A stretch of DNA of 5,185 nt from Solirubrobacterales bacterium (lineage in GTDB: Bacteria > Actinomycetota > Thermoleophilia > Solirubrobacterales > Solirubrobacteraceae), in assembly GCA_013696535.1 (NCBI GenBank), contig JACCYI010000090.1:1-5185 (forward strand), given 5' to 3'. Shown here piece by piece: positions 1 to 5,185 of the stretch. Made by a program: the position numbers and the translations under genes. Every line of letters begins with the position of its first letter. Within the stretch, counting starts at the first letter, position 1. Under the pieces are notes generated by a model. That model had not been told where the DNA came from, searched no databases, and saw only the letters and a program-made list of their open reading frames with translations.

Positions 1-191
1 ACGTAGACGCGAGCCGCCAGCTGGCGATCCGCCCTCCGGAGGTCACGGTGGTGGATTCCACCGGTGCAGGCGACGCCTTCGCGGGCGCCCTTGCGGCGGC
101 GTTCGCCAGCGACGCTCCGATCGAGCACGCGCTCCGAGTCGCGGTTGACGCCGGCGCCCGAGCCGTGGGGCACCGGGGAGCGCAGCCCTAG
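1..191 (+). CDS. PfkB/ribokinase-family carbohydrate kinase, C-terminal fragment
   Basis: This is the 3' end of a gene that begins before the window; about 62 codons are visible, read from base 3 to a TAG at 189-191. The peptide contains VVDSTGAGDAFAGAL, the C-terminal PfkB signature. The Asp of GAGD (codon 72-74) is the catalytic base that activates the acceptor hydroxyl of the sugar, and the Gly-rich stretch forms the anion hole for the ATP phosphates. The ending (AVDAGARAVGHRGAQP) is typical of ribokinase-like members. The enzyme would phosphorylate a sugar or nucleoside in the cytoplasm. The substrate cannot be told because the sugar-binding N-terminal part is missing. It converges on the minus-strand Lrp/AsnC gene, and the two stop codons overlap in the same CTAG. 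No terminator lies between them. Confidence 0.88.
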   Translation, partial: VDASRQLAIRPPEVTVVDSTGAGDAFAGALAAAFASDAPIEHALRVAVDAGARAVGHRGAQP

Positions 192-631
192 GCGATCGCC
201 GCAGGCGTGGAGATCAGGCGACTCATGATGAGGTGCGAGCGGGTGCGCACGACGGTGCCTTCCCGTTGGAGCTCCATGATGATCCGCTCGAGATCTGCGT
301 TGTCGCCCGTTCGGATCCGCGCGATCGCGTCGGCTTCCCCGGTCACGCTCCAGGCCTCGACCACCTCGGGATGCCGGGCGAGGGAGGTCTTGACCGCCGT
401 CAGCAGGGTTCCCGGCGCATAGAAGAGCTCGATTAGCGCTTCGGTGCGGGAGCCGAGCGCCGCATGGTCGATCACGGCGGTGAACCCGCGCAGCGTCCCC
501 GAGGCGCGTAGGGCATCGACCCGGCGCTTCACGGCGGGTGCCGACAGAGAGACCTGTCGGCCGATCTCTTCGAAGGAGCGGCGACCGTCCTCGGACAACA
601 ACGCAAGGATCCGTCGGTTGATGGCGTCCAT
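188..631 (-). CDS. Lrp/AsnC-family transcriptional regulator
   Basis: The product is 147 residues, the usual size for a single-HTH Lrp/AsnC regulator. It starts MDAINRRILALLSEDGRRSF, and the winged helix-turn-helix spans about residues 2-50 (EEIGRQVSLSAPAVKRRVDAL, then a wing near SGTLRGF). The C-terminal RAM/AsnC ligand-binding domain spans about 65-140 and includes VTGEADAI at 96-103, the loop where family members bind amino-acid effectors between subunits. Such proteins form dimers to octamers and often control themselves and a neighbouring gene. The ATG at 631 was chosen because family homology starts there; an in-frame TTG at 685 would add 18 residues with no family character. No Shine-Dalgarno site precedes the ATG, and an initiator-proximal -10-like box raises the possibility of a leaderless message. 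It is divergent from the DUF6421/SDR/aldolase operon, its likely target. A beta-hydroxy amino acid or glycine as effector is a guess. Confidence 0.93.
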   Translation of the reverse strand: MDAINRRILALLSEDGRRSFEEIGRQVSLSAPAVKRRVDALRASGTLRGFTAVIDHAALGSRTEALIELFYAPGTLLTAVKTSLARHPEVVEAWSVTGEADAIARIRTGDNADLERIIMELQREGTVVRTRSHLIMSRLISTPAAIA

Positions 632-638
632 ACGACGG

Positions 639-644
639 ATTCTG
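639..644 (-). promoter_or_regulatory. Possible -10 box for a leaderless Lrp/AsnC transcript
   Basis: Read on the minus strand this is CAGAAT, one base from TAGAAT, and it ends exactly 7 bases before the ATG at 631. That spacing would place transcription initiation at or next to the A of the start codon. It fits the absence of a Shine-Dalgarno site, and leaderless messages are common in actinobacteria. No convincing -35 is visible 16-18 bp upstream. Confidence 0.28.
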
Positions 645-668
645 ACGCCACGACGCGCCGATCCGGCA

Positions 669-697
669 TGGACCGGGCCTTCCAACGCCCGTACGGT
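669..697 (+). promoter_or_regulatory. Candidate sigma70-type promoter for the DUF6421-SDR-aldolase operon
   Basis: A -35-like TGGACC (669-674) lies 17 bp before a -10-like TACGGT (692-697). The -10 fits the actinobacterial TANNNT pattern and the -35 differs from TTGACC at one base. The predicted start near 704 would leave a leader of about 34 bases containing the AGGAAG ribosome-binding site. This rests on sequence match only; in GC-rich DNA such matches arise by chance fairly often. Confidence 0.35.
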
Positions 698-724
698 TCT
701 CAGTGCCGCCGATCGCCGTCAGAC

Positions 725-730
725 AGGAAG
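725..730 (+). promoter_or_regulatory. Shine-Dalgarno site (AGGAAG) fixing the start at 738
   Basis: AGGAAG lies 7 bases before the ATG at 738 and is the best ribosome-binding site in the window. It decides the start of the large first gene, whose reading frame is open back to 444 but would there run antisense through the regulator gene. Confidence 0.75.
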
Positions 731-737
731 TCTTCCC

Positions 738-2837
738 ATGAGCCCCCTCGAGCCCCGCACGCTGGCCCACGTCGTCTTCGACGAGTCCCATCGCGAGGCC
801 TGGACGATCCGGCCCGAGGTCGCCAAGGCGATGCAGCCGGCTCATCCGGAGGACGCCTCCTACGCCCGCGCCGCCGCGTTGCTGACCGCCCGGGAGTTCA
901 GCGTCGCAGCGCACACGGACGGCCCTCTGGACGTCGCCAGTCTCCAGGGCGCCGACGTGCTCGTGATCGCCCATCCCTCCGATCCTGCGTGGGAGCGGAC
1001 CGTGCCCGGAGGGGTCTCTCGTCTGAGCGGAGCCGAGATCGACAGCCTCGAGGAGTGGGTGCTCGCCGGTGGTGGGCTGATCGTCCTCGGCGAGACGGAG
1101 CAGGACAAGTACGGCAACAACTCCAACGAGCTTCTCGAGCGATTCGGTCTGCGCATCGAGCACGACACGGTGCAGGACTACGGGCACTCGCTGGCCGCAC
1201 CGAGCTGGGTGCTCGGAGAGCTCGAGCGGGGTGCGCGAGGGATGGCGGGCGACCTGCTCGCGCGCGTCGACTCGGCGTGCTTCTACAGGACGGGCACGAT
1301 CACGGCGGACCGTGAGGACGCCCGCGTACTGGCCCGCGCGTCGGCCGCCGCGTCCTCTCCCCGCGCCCCGCTCGCGGCGGTCACAGACCACGGCGCCGGC
1401 CGCGTTGCCGTGCTGGCCGACTCCGACCTGTTCGGCGACGACTGCCTGGGCGACCTTGGGCACACCGACCTGTGGCTCAACCTCGTCTACTGGGCGGCCG
1501 GCAACGCCTTCTCCAAGGGCGACGGCAAAGTCCCCTCCGCCGCTGCGGCCGACGGCTTCTGGATCGCGCTGAAGGCCGAAGTCGAAGCGCTGCGCGCCCG
1601 CCAGGAAGCCGATGGCTCCGTGGATCTCGGCCGGCACGAGGGCTCAGAGCTCGACACCCACATCGAGGCGATCGCGGCGAGCGTCGCCGGCATGGCCGTC
1701 CATTTCCCCCATCAGTCGGGGTATCTCGCCGCGGTGATCGGAGACCTATGGGCGTGGCGAGACGCCGGCTACGGGAGGCCGGACTTCTCGCGCTCGCTCG
1801 AGGCCTTCCGGCCCGACCGACAGCGCACCGACGGGATCGAGCACCTCGTCCTCTTCCCCATGTACAAGCAGAACGGGCCGGCCGAGAAGGTCTTCGAGGC
1901 GCTCATCGTCCGGGTGCCGTGGCCTGCGTGGCTCGCCGGACTCGAGGGTGCGCGCTTTGACAATCCGAAGTTCGTCCCGGTCACCTTCGTCGATCACACG
2001 AGCGGCTATGACTCCGAGTCGGCGGTGCTCTTCCCGGAGACCGTCACGGTCGCCGAGAAGGCGGTCAACCACTTCGGCGCCATCTTCTGCGACCGCGAGG
2101 GCGCCCGGCTGCGCCGCACCCTGCGAAGCGCCGCCGAGGTCCTCCGCCTCAACCTGCCGCCCGACGCCGCTGCGCTGATGTCCAGCCCTCTGCTCTCGGA
2201 GGACGCGTTCGTCCTGTGGGATCTCATCCACGACCGCGCCCACTCGCGCGGGGACCTTCCGTTTGACCCCTTCATGATCCGCCAGCGGGCGCCCTACTGG
2301 ATGTACGGGCTCGAAGAGCTGCGCTGCGACCTCACGGCGTTCGGCGAGGCCATGAAGCTCGAGGACGAGGGCTTCCCCCTCGGGCGTCACGTGCAGTACG
2401 CGATCCTGTTCGATCGGCTGTTCCGGTTCCCCATCACGGGCGCGCGGCGGCGCAACTACGACGGGCTCGGCGGCCAGCTGCTGTTCGCCTACCTTCACAC
2501 CCACGGCCATCTGCACTGGACGGACAACGAGCTGACCATCGAGTGGGACACGGTCGCCCGAGGCGTCGCGGGGCTGCGCGACGCCGTCGTGGAGCTCTAC
2601 CGTACGGGTATCGACCGATCCAAGTTGCGTCACTGGTGTGCCGCGCACGACCTCGTCGCCTCGTACGTGGCTCCCGCCGAGGGCTCCGCTTGGGTGGCCG
2701 GGACGCGTGACTTCGTAGACATCGAGGATCCGCGGCCGTACGTCGACTCGGTGCTCGACGACGAGTTCCCGCTGTCCATCTTCTATACGTCGCTCAAGCG
2801 CAAGCTCGAGGCTGACGCGCAGGCGGTCGCGGCGTGA
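738..2837 (+). CDS. DUF6421 family protein; GATase-like domain fused to a divergent M49-like metallopeptidase domain
   Basis: The product is 699 residues with no signal peptide or membrane segment, so probably cytoplasmic. I recognise it as the protein usually annotated DUF6421 in actinobacteria, with no established function. Residues ~1-255 look like a class I glutamine-amidotransferase-like (ThuA/DUF4350-type) domain: VVFDESHREAW at the start, LQGADVLVIAHP, LEEWVLAGGGLIVLGETE and VAVLADSDLFGDD (223-235). Residues ~330-670 resemble M49 dipeptidyl-peptidase III-like proteins. LSEDAFVLWDLIHDRAH precedes HDRAH (H498, D499, H502), and EELRCD (526-531) parallels the M49 EExR/KAE/D box. FAYLHTHGHLHW and ELTIEWDTVARGVAGLRDAVVELY match the region after the active site. 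Predicted zinc ligands are H498, H502 and E527; the usual catalytic Glu is Asp499. The HxHxHxH run at 587-593 is unusual. It is first in an operon, with its TGA inside the next gene's GTGA. The family call is firm; the M49 relationship is my inference from motif order and spacing. Confidence 0.82.
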   Translation: MSPLEPRTLAHVVFDESHREAWTIRPEVAKAMQPAHPEDASYARAAALLTAREFSVAAHTDGPLDVASLQGADVLVIAHPSDPAWERTVPGGVSRLSGAEIDSLEEWVLAGGGLIVLGETEQDKYGNNSNELLERFGLRIEHDTVQDYGHSLAAPSWVLGELERGARGMAGDLLARVDSACFYRTGTITADREDARVLARASAAASSPRAPLAAVTDHGAGRVAVLADSDLFGDDCLGDLGHTDLWLNLVYWAAGNAFSKGDGKVPSAAAADGFWIALKAEVEALRARQEADGSVDLGRHEGSELDTHIEAIAASVAGMAVHFPHQSGYLAAVIGDLWAWRDAGYGRPDFSRSLEAFRPDRQRTDGIEHLVLFPMYKQNGPAEKVFEALIVRVPWPAWLAGLEGARFDNPKFVPVTFVDHTSGYDSESAVLFPETVTVAEKAVNHFGAIFCDREGARLRRTLRSAAEVLRLNLPPDAAALMSSPLLSEDAFVLWDLIHDRAHSRGDLPFDPFMIRQRAPYWMYGLEELRCDLTAFGEAMKLEDEGFPLGRHVQYAILFDRLFRFPITGARRRNYDGLGGQLLFAYLHTHGHLHWTDNELTIEWDTVARGVAGLRDAVVELYRTGIDRSKLRHWCAAHDLVASYVAPAEGSAWVAGTRDFVDIEDPRPYVDSVLDDEFPLSIFYTSLKRKLEADAQAVAA

Positions 2838-3529
2838 GGACCGCGGTGATCACGGGCGCGACGGGCGGCGCCGGGCGTGCGCTCGCCCTCCGGCTCGCGG
2901 CCGACGGATGGGCCTTGGCGCTGGCCGGCCGTGACCTCGACGGGCTCGAGCAACTGGCTCACGAGCTGCCGGTCGATGCGGGGCGCGTCGCGGTGGACAC
3001 CGTCGACCTGCTCGACGAGGCAGCGACCCGGACCTGGGCGGCGCGGGTGGTCGAGCGGTTCGGGGGCGTGGACGCCGTGGCCCATCTCGTCGGCGGATGG
3101 CGCGGCGGCGCATCGATCGGCGAGGCCGACCTGGCCGACTGGAAGTTCCTCCAGGACGCTCTCGTGCGCACCCTCCAGCACACGAGCCGCGCCTTCCTCG
3201 AGCCTCTCAAAGCCGGCGGGAGCGGGCGCCTTGTGATCGTCTCCTCGCCCCAGGCGCAGCGGCCGGGGGCCACCAACGCCGCCTACGGCGCCGCCAAGGC
3301 GGCGGCCGAGGCCTGGACCTTCGCGCTGGCGGCCGAACTCGCCGAGCACGGCGCCACCGCGAACGTGGTGGCCGTCAACGCCATACTCACGGACGCGATG
3401 CGTGCGGCCGATCCGGAGAAGCCCTACAAGACCTTCACGCTCGCCGGCGACCTCGCCGACGCGATCGCCTGGCTGCTCTCCGACGCCGCTCAGAAGATGA
3501 ACGGGCGCCGGCTGGCCCTCCACCCTTGA
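2834..3529 (+). CDS. Short-chain dehydrogenase/reductase (SDR)
   Basis: The protein is a compact 231-residue classical SDR with a Rossmann fold. The cofactor motif TGATGGAG is at residues 7-14. An Arg after the second strand (AGR, R33) favours NADP(H). The catalytic Ser is S138 (IVSSPQ), with Y151 and K155 in YGAAK, 13 residues on as usual. The NNAG stretch is replaced by HLVGG (84-88), and the Asn of the catalytic tetrad seems absent around VRTLQ (111-115). The C-terminal segment is short, so the substrate lid is probably small. The start is GTG, overlapping the previous stop as GTGA, with no clear Shine-Dalgarno site. Translation is therefore probably coupled to the upstream gene. SDRs such as YdfG oxidise serine and L-allo-threonine at the beta-hydroxyl, and a neighbouring threonine aldolase makes a similar substrate attractive, but the sequence does not show it. 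Confidence 0.92.
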   Translation: MRTAVITGATGGAGRALALRLAADGWALALAGRDLDGLEQLAHELPVDAGRVAVDTVDLLDEAATRTWAARVVERFGGVDAVAHLVGGWRGGASIGEADLADWKFLQDALVRTLQHTSRAFLEPLKAGGSGRLVIVSSPQAQRPGATNAAYGAAKAAAEAWTFALAAELAEHGATANVVAVNAILTDAMRAADPEKPYKTFTLAGDLADAIAWLLSDAAQKMNGRRLALHP

Positions 3530-3534
3530 CCGCC

Positions 3535-4569
3535 ATGCGCGGCTTCGCCTCCGACAACTACGCCGGCGTGCACCCGGAGGTCCTCGCCGCGATGGCCGAC
3601 GCCAACGTCGGCCACGCACGCGCCTACGGCGACGATCCCTGGAGCGCGGATGCCCGCGATGCCTTCCGCGCCCACTTCGGCGCCGGTGCCGAGGCGTTCA
3701 TCGTCTTCAACGGCACGGCGTCCAACGTCCTGGCCCTCGAAGCCATGACCCAGCCGTGGGAGGCAGTGCTCTGCGCCGACTCGGCACACCTTCACGCCGA
3801 TGAGTGCGGGGCCCCCGAGCGCGCCGGGCGCAAGCTCCTGACCCTCCCGACGCCAGACGGCCGCCTCACGCCCGAGCGGCTGGAGCCGTTGGCGATCCGC
3901 TTCGGCGACCAGCATGCAGTCCAGCCGCGTGTCGTCTCGATCGCGCAGAGCTCAGAACTCGGCACCGTCTATTCCCCGGACGCGACCGCCGCGCTCGCCG
4001 ACTGGGCGCACGAGAAGGGGATGTACCTGCATGTCGACGGCGCGCGCCTGTGCAACGCCGCTGCGGCCCTCGACGTCTCACTCGCAGCGCTGACCTCGGA
4101 CGTCGGCGTCGACGCCGTCTCGTTCGGGGGAACCAAGAACGGGCTCATGGGTGCCGAGGCCGTCGTGCTGCTCGCGCCGGATTTGCGGACAGGTTTTCAA
4201 TACCGCCGCAAGCAATCAATGCAGCTCGCGTCCAAGATGCGCTTTCTGTCCGTCCAGTTCGAGACGCTTCTGTCGACCGACCTGTGGCGGCGCTCCGCGG
4301 CACACGCCAACGCTATGGCGGCCCGCCTCGCCGCCGCGGTGGGCGAATTGCACCAGGTAACGGTGACCCAACCGGTGGAAGCGAACGCGGTCTTCGCGAT
4401 CCTCCCGCGGGGAGTCAGCGACGCGCTGACGGAGCGCTGGCCGTTCTACGTATGGAACGAGGCCACCGGCGAGGTGCGCTGGATGGCGGCGTGGGACACT
4501 TCTCCGGACGACGTCGATGCGTTTGTCGACGATATGCAGCGATTAATCCTTGCTAAAGGCGGGCTCTGA
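3535..4569 (+). CDS. ltaE: Low-specificity L-threonine aldolase (PLP-dependent)
   Basis: The product is 344 residues, close to E. coli LtaE, and is a fold-type I PLP enzyme. Such enzymes cleave L-threonine, L-allo-threonine and other beta-hydroxy amino acids into glycine and an aldehyde. The substrate-entry segment FASDNYAGVHPEVL is at the N terminus and the phosphate-binding FNGTASN covers 58-64. AHLH supplies H85, expected to stack on the PLP ring (His83 in E. coli). HVDGARLCNAA gives D168, which pairs with the pyridine nitrogen, and R171. SFGGTKNG carries the Schiff-base lysine K201. YRRKQSMQLASKMRFL is also well conserved, so the enzyme looks complete. The ATG lies 5 bp after the SDR stop with no strong Shine-Dalgarno site, implying coupled translation. 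Low-GC patches and non-optimal codons, including a TTA at residue 337, occur in the last third. Allo- versus threo-specificity cannot be decided from sequence. Confidence 0.93.
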   Translation: MRGFASDNYAGVHPEVLAAMADANVGHARAYGDDPWSADARDAFRAHFGAGAEAFIVFNGTASNVLALEAMTQPWEAVLCADSAHLHADECGAPERAGRKLLTLPTPDGRLTPERLEPLAIRFGDQHAVQPRVVSIAQSSELGTVYSPDATAALADWAHEKGMYLHVDGARLCNAAAALDVSLAALTSDVGVDAVSFGGTKNGLMGAEAVVLLAPDLRTGFQYRRKQSMQLASKMRFLSVQFETLLSTDLWRRSAAHANAMAARLAAAVGELHQVTVTQPVEANAVFAILPRGVSDALTERWPFYVWNEATGEVRWMAAWDTSPDDVDAFVDDMQRLILAKGGL

Positions 4570-4580
4570 CTTCGCTCAAG

Positions 4581-5033
4581 GTGGCCCCCGGCCCCGTCGG
4601 CGACGCCAAGATCACCAAGGGCGGCGCCGCGATCTTCCCGATCACGGGCGGCAACGTGACGTACTACGAGCCCGGCAGCGTCTCCCCGTACGTGCAGGGC
4701 ATTATCGACCATGACGGCTCCGGACTCTCCCTGACCGCCGGCAAGACGAAGGTCGAGCTCGAGGACTTCGTCGTCGATCCGGGCGGCTCCGTGCTGACCG
4801 GCAAGGTCTCCGTCAACGGCAAGGAAGCCGTCCCGAGTGCTCCGCTGTTCTTCCTCGACGGGCGCACGCTCAACCCGCTGGAGGCTAAGGACAACGGCAC
4901 CGCCGTCCTGCAGGGCACGACCGTCAAGCTCAAGGCTGAAGCCGCCGAGCTCCTCAACCAGACGTTCAAGATCGACGCGCTCAAGGCCGGGCTCGTGATC
5001 GGCGTCGCCACGATCACCGTCAACACCAAGTAG
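4581..5033 (+). CDS. HtaA-like domain protein, probably missing its 5' end
   Basis: This is a 150-residue product from GTG. It resembles the secreted HtaA-domain (haem-binding type) proteins common in Solirubrobacterales-like actinobacteria: FPITGG (19-24), GIIDHDGSGL (40-49), VELEDFVVDPGG, APLFFLD and a C-terminal LLNQTFKIDALKAGLVIG. In HtaA of Corynebacterium, Tyr and His bind haem; here Y28, Y29, Y37 and H44 are candidates only. The fold should be all-beta. It lacks the signal peptide such proteins normally have. The frame stays open upstream only to a TAA at 4554-4556, and those codons (ALTSLK before the GTG) also look like family sequence. No Shine-Dalgarno site precedes the GTG, which lies 11 bp after the aldolase stop. 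It is either a 5'-truncated remnant, a non-secreted variant read through coupling, or an unusual CTG start at 4566. The domain call is moderately sure and the expression status is uncertain. Confidence 0.6.
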   Translation: MAPGPVGDAKITKGGAAIFPITGGNVTYYEPGSVSPYVQGIIDHDGSGLSLTAGKTKVELEDFVVDPGGSVLTGKVSVNGKEAVPSAPLFFLDGRTLNPLEAKDNGTAVLQGTTVKLKAEAAELLNQTFKIDALKAGLVIGVATITVNTK

Positions 5034-5067
5034 CGCACCTCGGCACGTAGGACCCCTCCGGCGCAGT

Positions 5068-5096
5068 TCCTCCCGTCGGCTTCGCCGATGGGAGGA
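5068..5096 (+). terminator. Hairpin downstream of the HtaA-like gene, no U-tract
   Basis: Arms 5068-5080 and 5084-5096 pair over 13 bp (TCCTCCCGTCGGC with GCCGATGGGAGGA, one G-U wobble) around a 3-base TTC loop, or a UUCG tetraloop closed by C-G if the last pair is counted differently. It sits 35 bp after the stop codon. No T-run follows, so it may act as a non-canonical terminator, as is frequent in high-GC actinobacteria, or protect the 3' end of the message. Confidence 0.6.
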
Positions 5097-5119
5097 CGAC
5101 CGCGCTTCGGGCGAGGTCG

Positions 5120-5153
5120 GCGCCGTCGCGATCTGAGATCGCGGCGGCGCTTT
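5120..5153 (+). terminator. Rho-independent terminator
   Basis: Arms 5120-5133 (GCGCCGTCGCGATC) and 5137-5150 (GATCGCGGCGGCGC) pair over 14 bp with one U-G wobble, around a TGA loop. The stem is followed at once by TTTGTGCGTT. A long GC stem plus a short T-rich tail on the + strand makes this the better of the two tandem hairpins as the end of the operon transcript. Confidence 0.72.
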
Positions 5154-5185
5154 GTGCGTTAAGGCCCCGGCGGGCGGGGTACACC

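Larger units (their letters stand above)
632..737. promoter_or_regulatory. Divergent intergenic control region
   Basis: This is the only non-coding space between the Lrp/AsnC gene and the three-gene operon, so it should hold both promoters and any Lrp-type operator. I looked for a clear palindromic operator and found only short inverted repeats, such as GCCG-ATC-CGGC at 657-667, none strong enough to call. Lrp-family sites are degenerate, so the lack of an obvious palindrome does not argue against autoregulation. Confidence 0.5.

Noticed and set aside
191..200. GGCGATCGCC perfect palindrome, containing GCGATCGC (HIP1-like)
   Set aside because: HIP1 matters as a repeated genomic element in cyanobacteria. 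Here it is a single copy encoding the regulator's last codons and is easily due to chance in GC-rich DNA.
632..685. Longer regulator starting at TTG 685
   Set aside because: The extra 18 residues are Arg/Gly-rich and outside the family. Lrp/AsnC homology begins at the ATG at 631, although that ATG lacks a Shine-Dalgarno site.
444..737. Upstream in-frame extension of the large gene to 444
   Set aside because: It would overlap the regulator on the other strand. The added 98 residues look like antisense translation, and the ATG at 738 has a good AGGAAG site.
1746..2648. A 300-codon open frame on the minus strand inside the DUF6421 gene
   Set aside because: Its product is low-complexity Arg/Gly/Val/Glu-rich with no recognisable domain. 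It is the expected antisense shadow of a GC-rich gene, and the + strand frame has clear motifs.
2783..3619. A 278-codon minus-strand open frame across the SDR gene
   Set aside because: It is Arg/Gly-rich, lacks family motifs and runs antisense to a reductase with an intact TGxxxGxG and YxxxK active site.
5164..5180. Third hairpin GCCCCG-GCGGG-CGGGGT at the right edge
   Set aside because: The stem is only about 5 bp plus a wobble pair, common by chance at this GC content, and the context is cut off by the window end.
1..5185. CRISPR arrays, insertion sequences, tRNA genes, integrase sites
   Set aside because: I looked for direct repeats with regular spacing, terminal inverted repeats with a transposase frame, and tRNA-like cloverleaf segments. 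I saw none.

Overview
The window is high-GC DNA with dense, mostly G/C-ending codons. It most likely comes from an actinomycetote, with some lean toward the Thermoleophilia/Solirubrobacterales because of the HtaA-like protein at the right end. No ribosomal or tRNA gene is present to fix the taxonomy. It holds one partial gene, four complete genes, one apparently 5'-shortened gene and a terminal pair of hairpins.

Left edge (1-191): the C-terminal end of a PfkB/ribokinase-family sugar kinase on the + strand. It converges tail to tail on a minus-strand Lrp/AsnC regulator (188-631), and the two stop codons share one CTAG. A 106-bp divergent intergenic region (632-737) carries a plausible forward promoter, a good Shine-Dalgarno site and a possible leaderless promoter for the regulator.

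Centre (738-4569): a tightly packed three-gene operon. (1) A 699-residue protein of the type annotated DUF6421 in actinobacteria. (2) A 231-residue short-chain dehydrogenase/reductase whose GTG start overlaps the previous stop (GTGA). (3) A 344-residue low-specificity L-threonine aldolase starting 5 bp after the reductase. The divergent Lrp-type gene is a natural candidate regulator. I read the first protein as an N-terminal glutamine-amidotransferase-like domain fused to a divergent M49 (dipeptidyl-peptidase III-like) domain. Its zinc site is HDRAH plus EELRCD, so the usual catalytic Glu is Asp. The operon could release or process beta-hydroxy amino acids, with peptidase-like, oxidoreductase and aldolase steps; that pathway is inference.

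Right edge (4570-5185): an HtaA-like domain ORF begins 11 bp after the aldolase with neither signal peptide nor Shine-Dalgarno site. Family-like residues continue in frame upstream of its only plausible start, which suggests a lost 5' end. The last third of the aldolase gene includes patches of low GC and a TTA codon. Together these hint at a recombination junction near 4556-4580. Two strong hairpins (5068-5096 and 5120-5150) follow, the second with a short T-rich tail, and probably end transcription.
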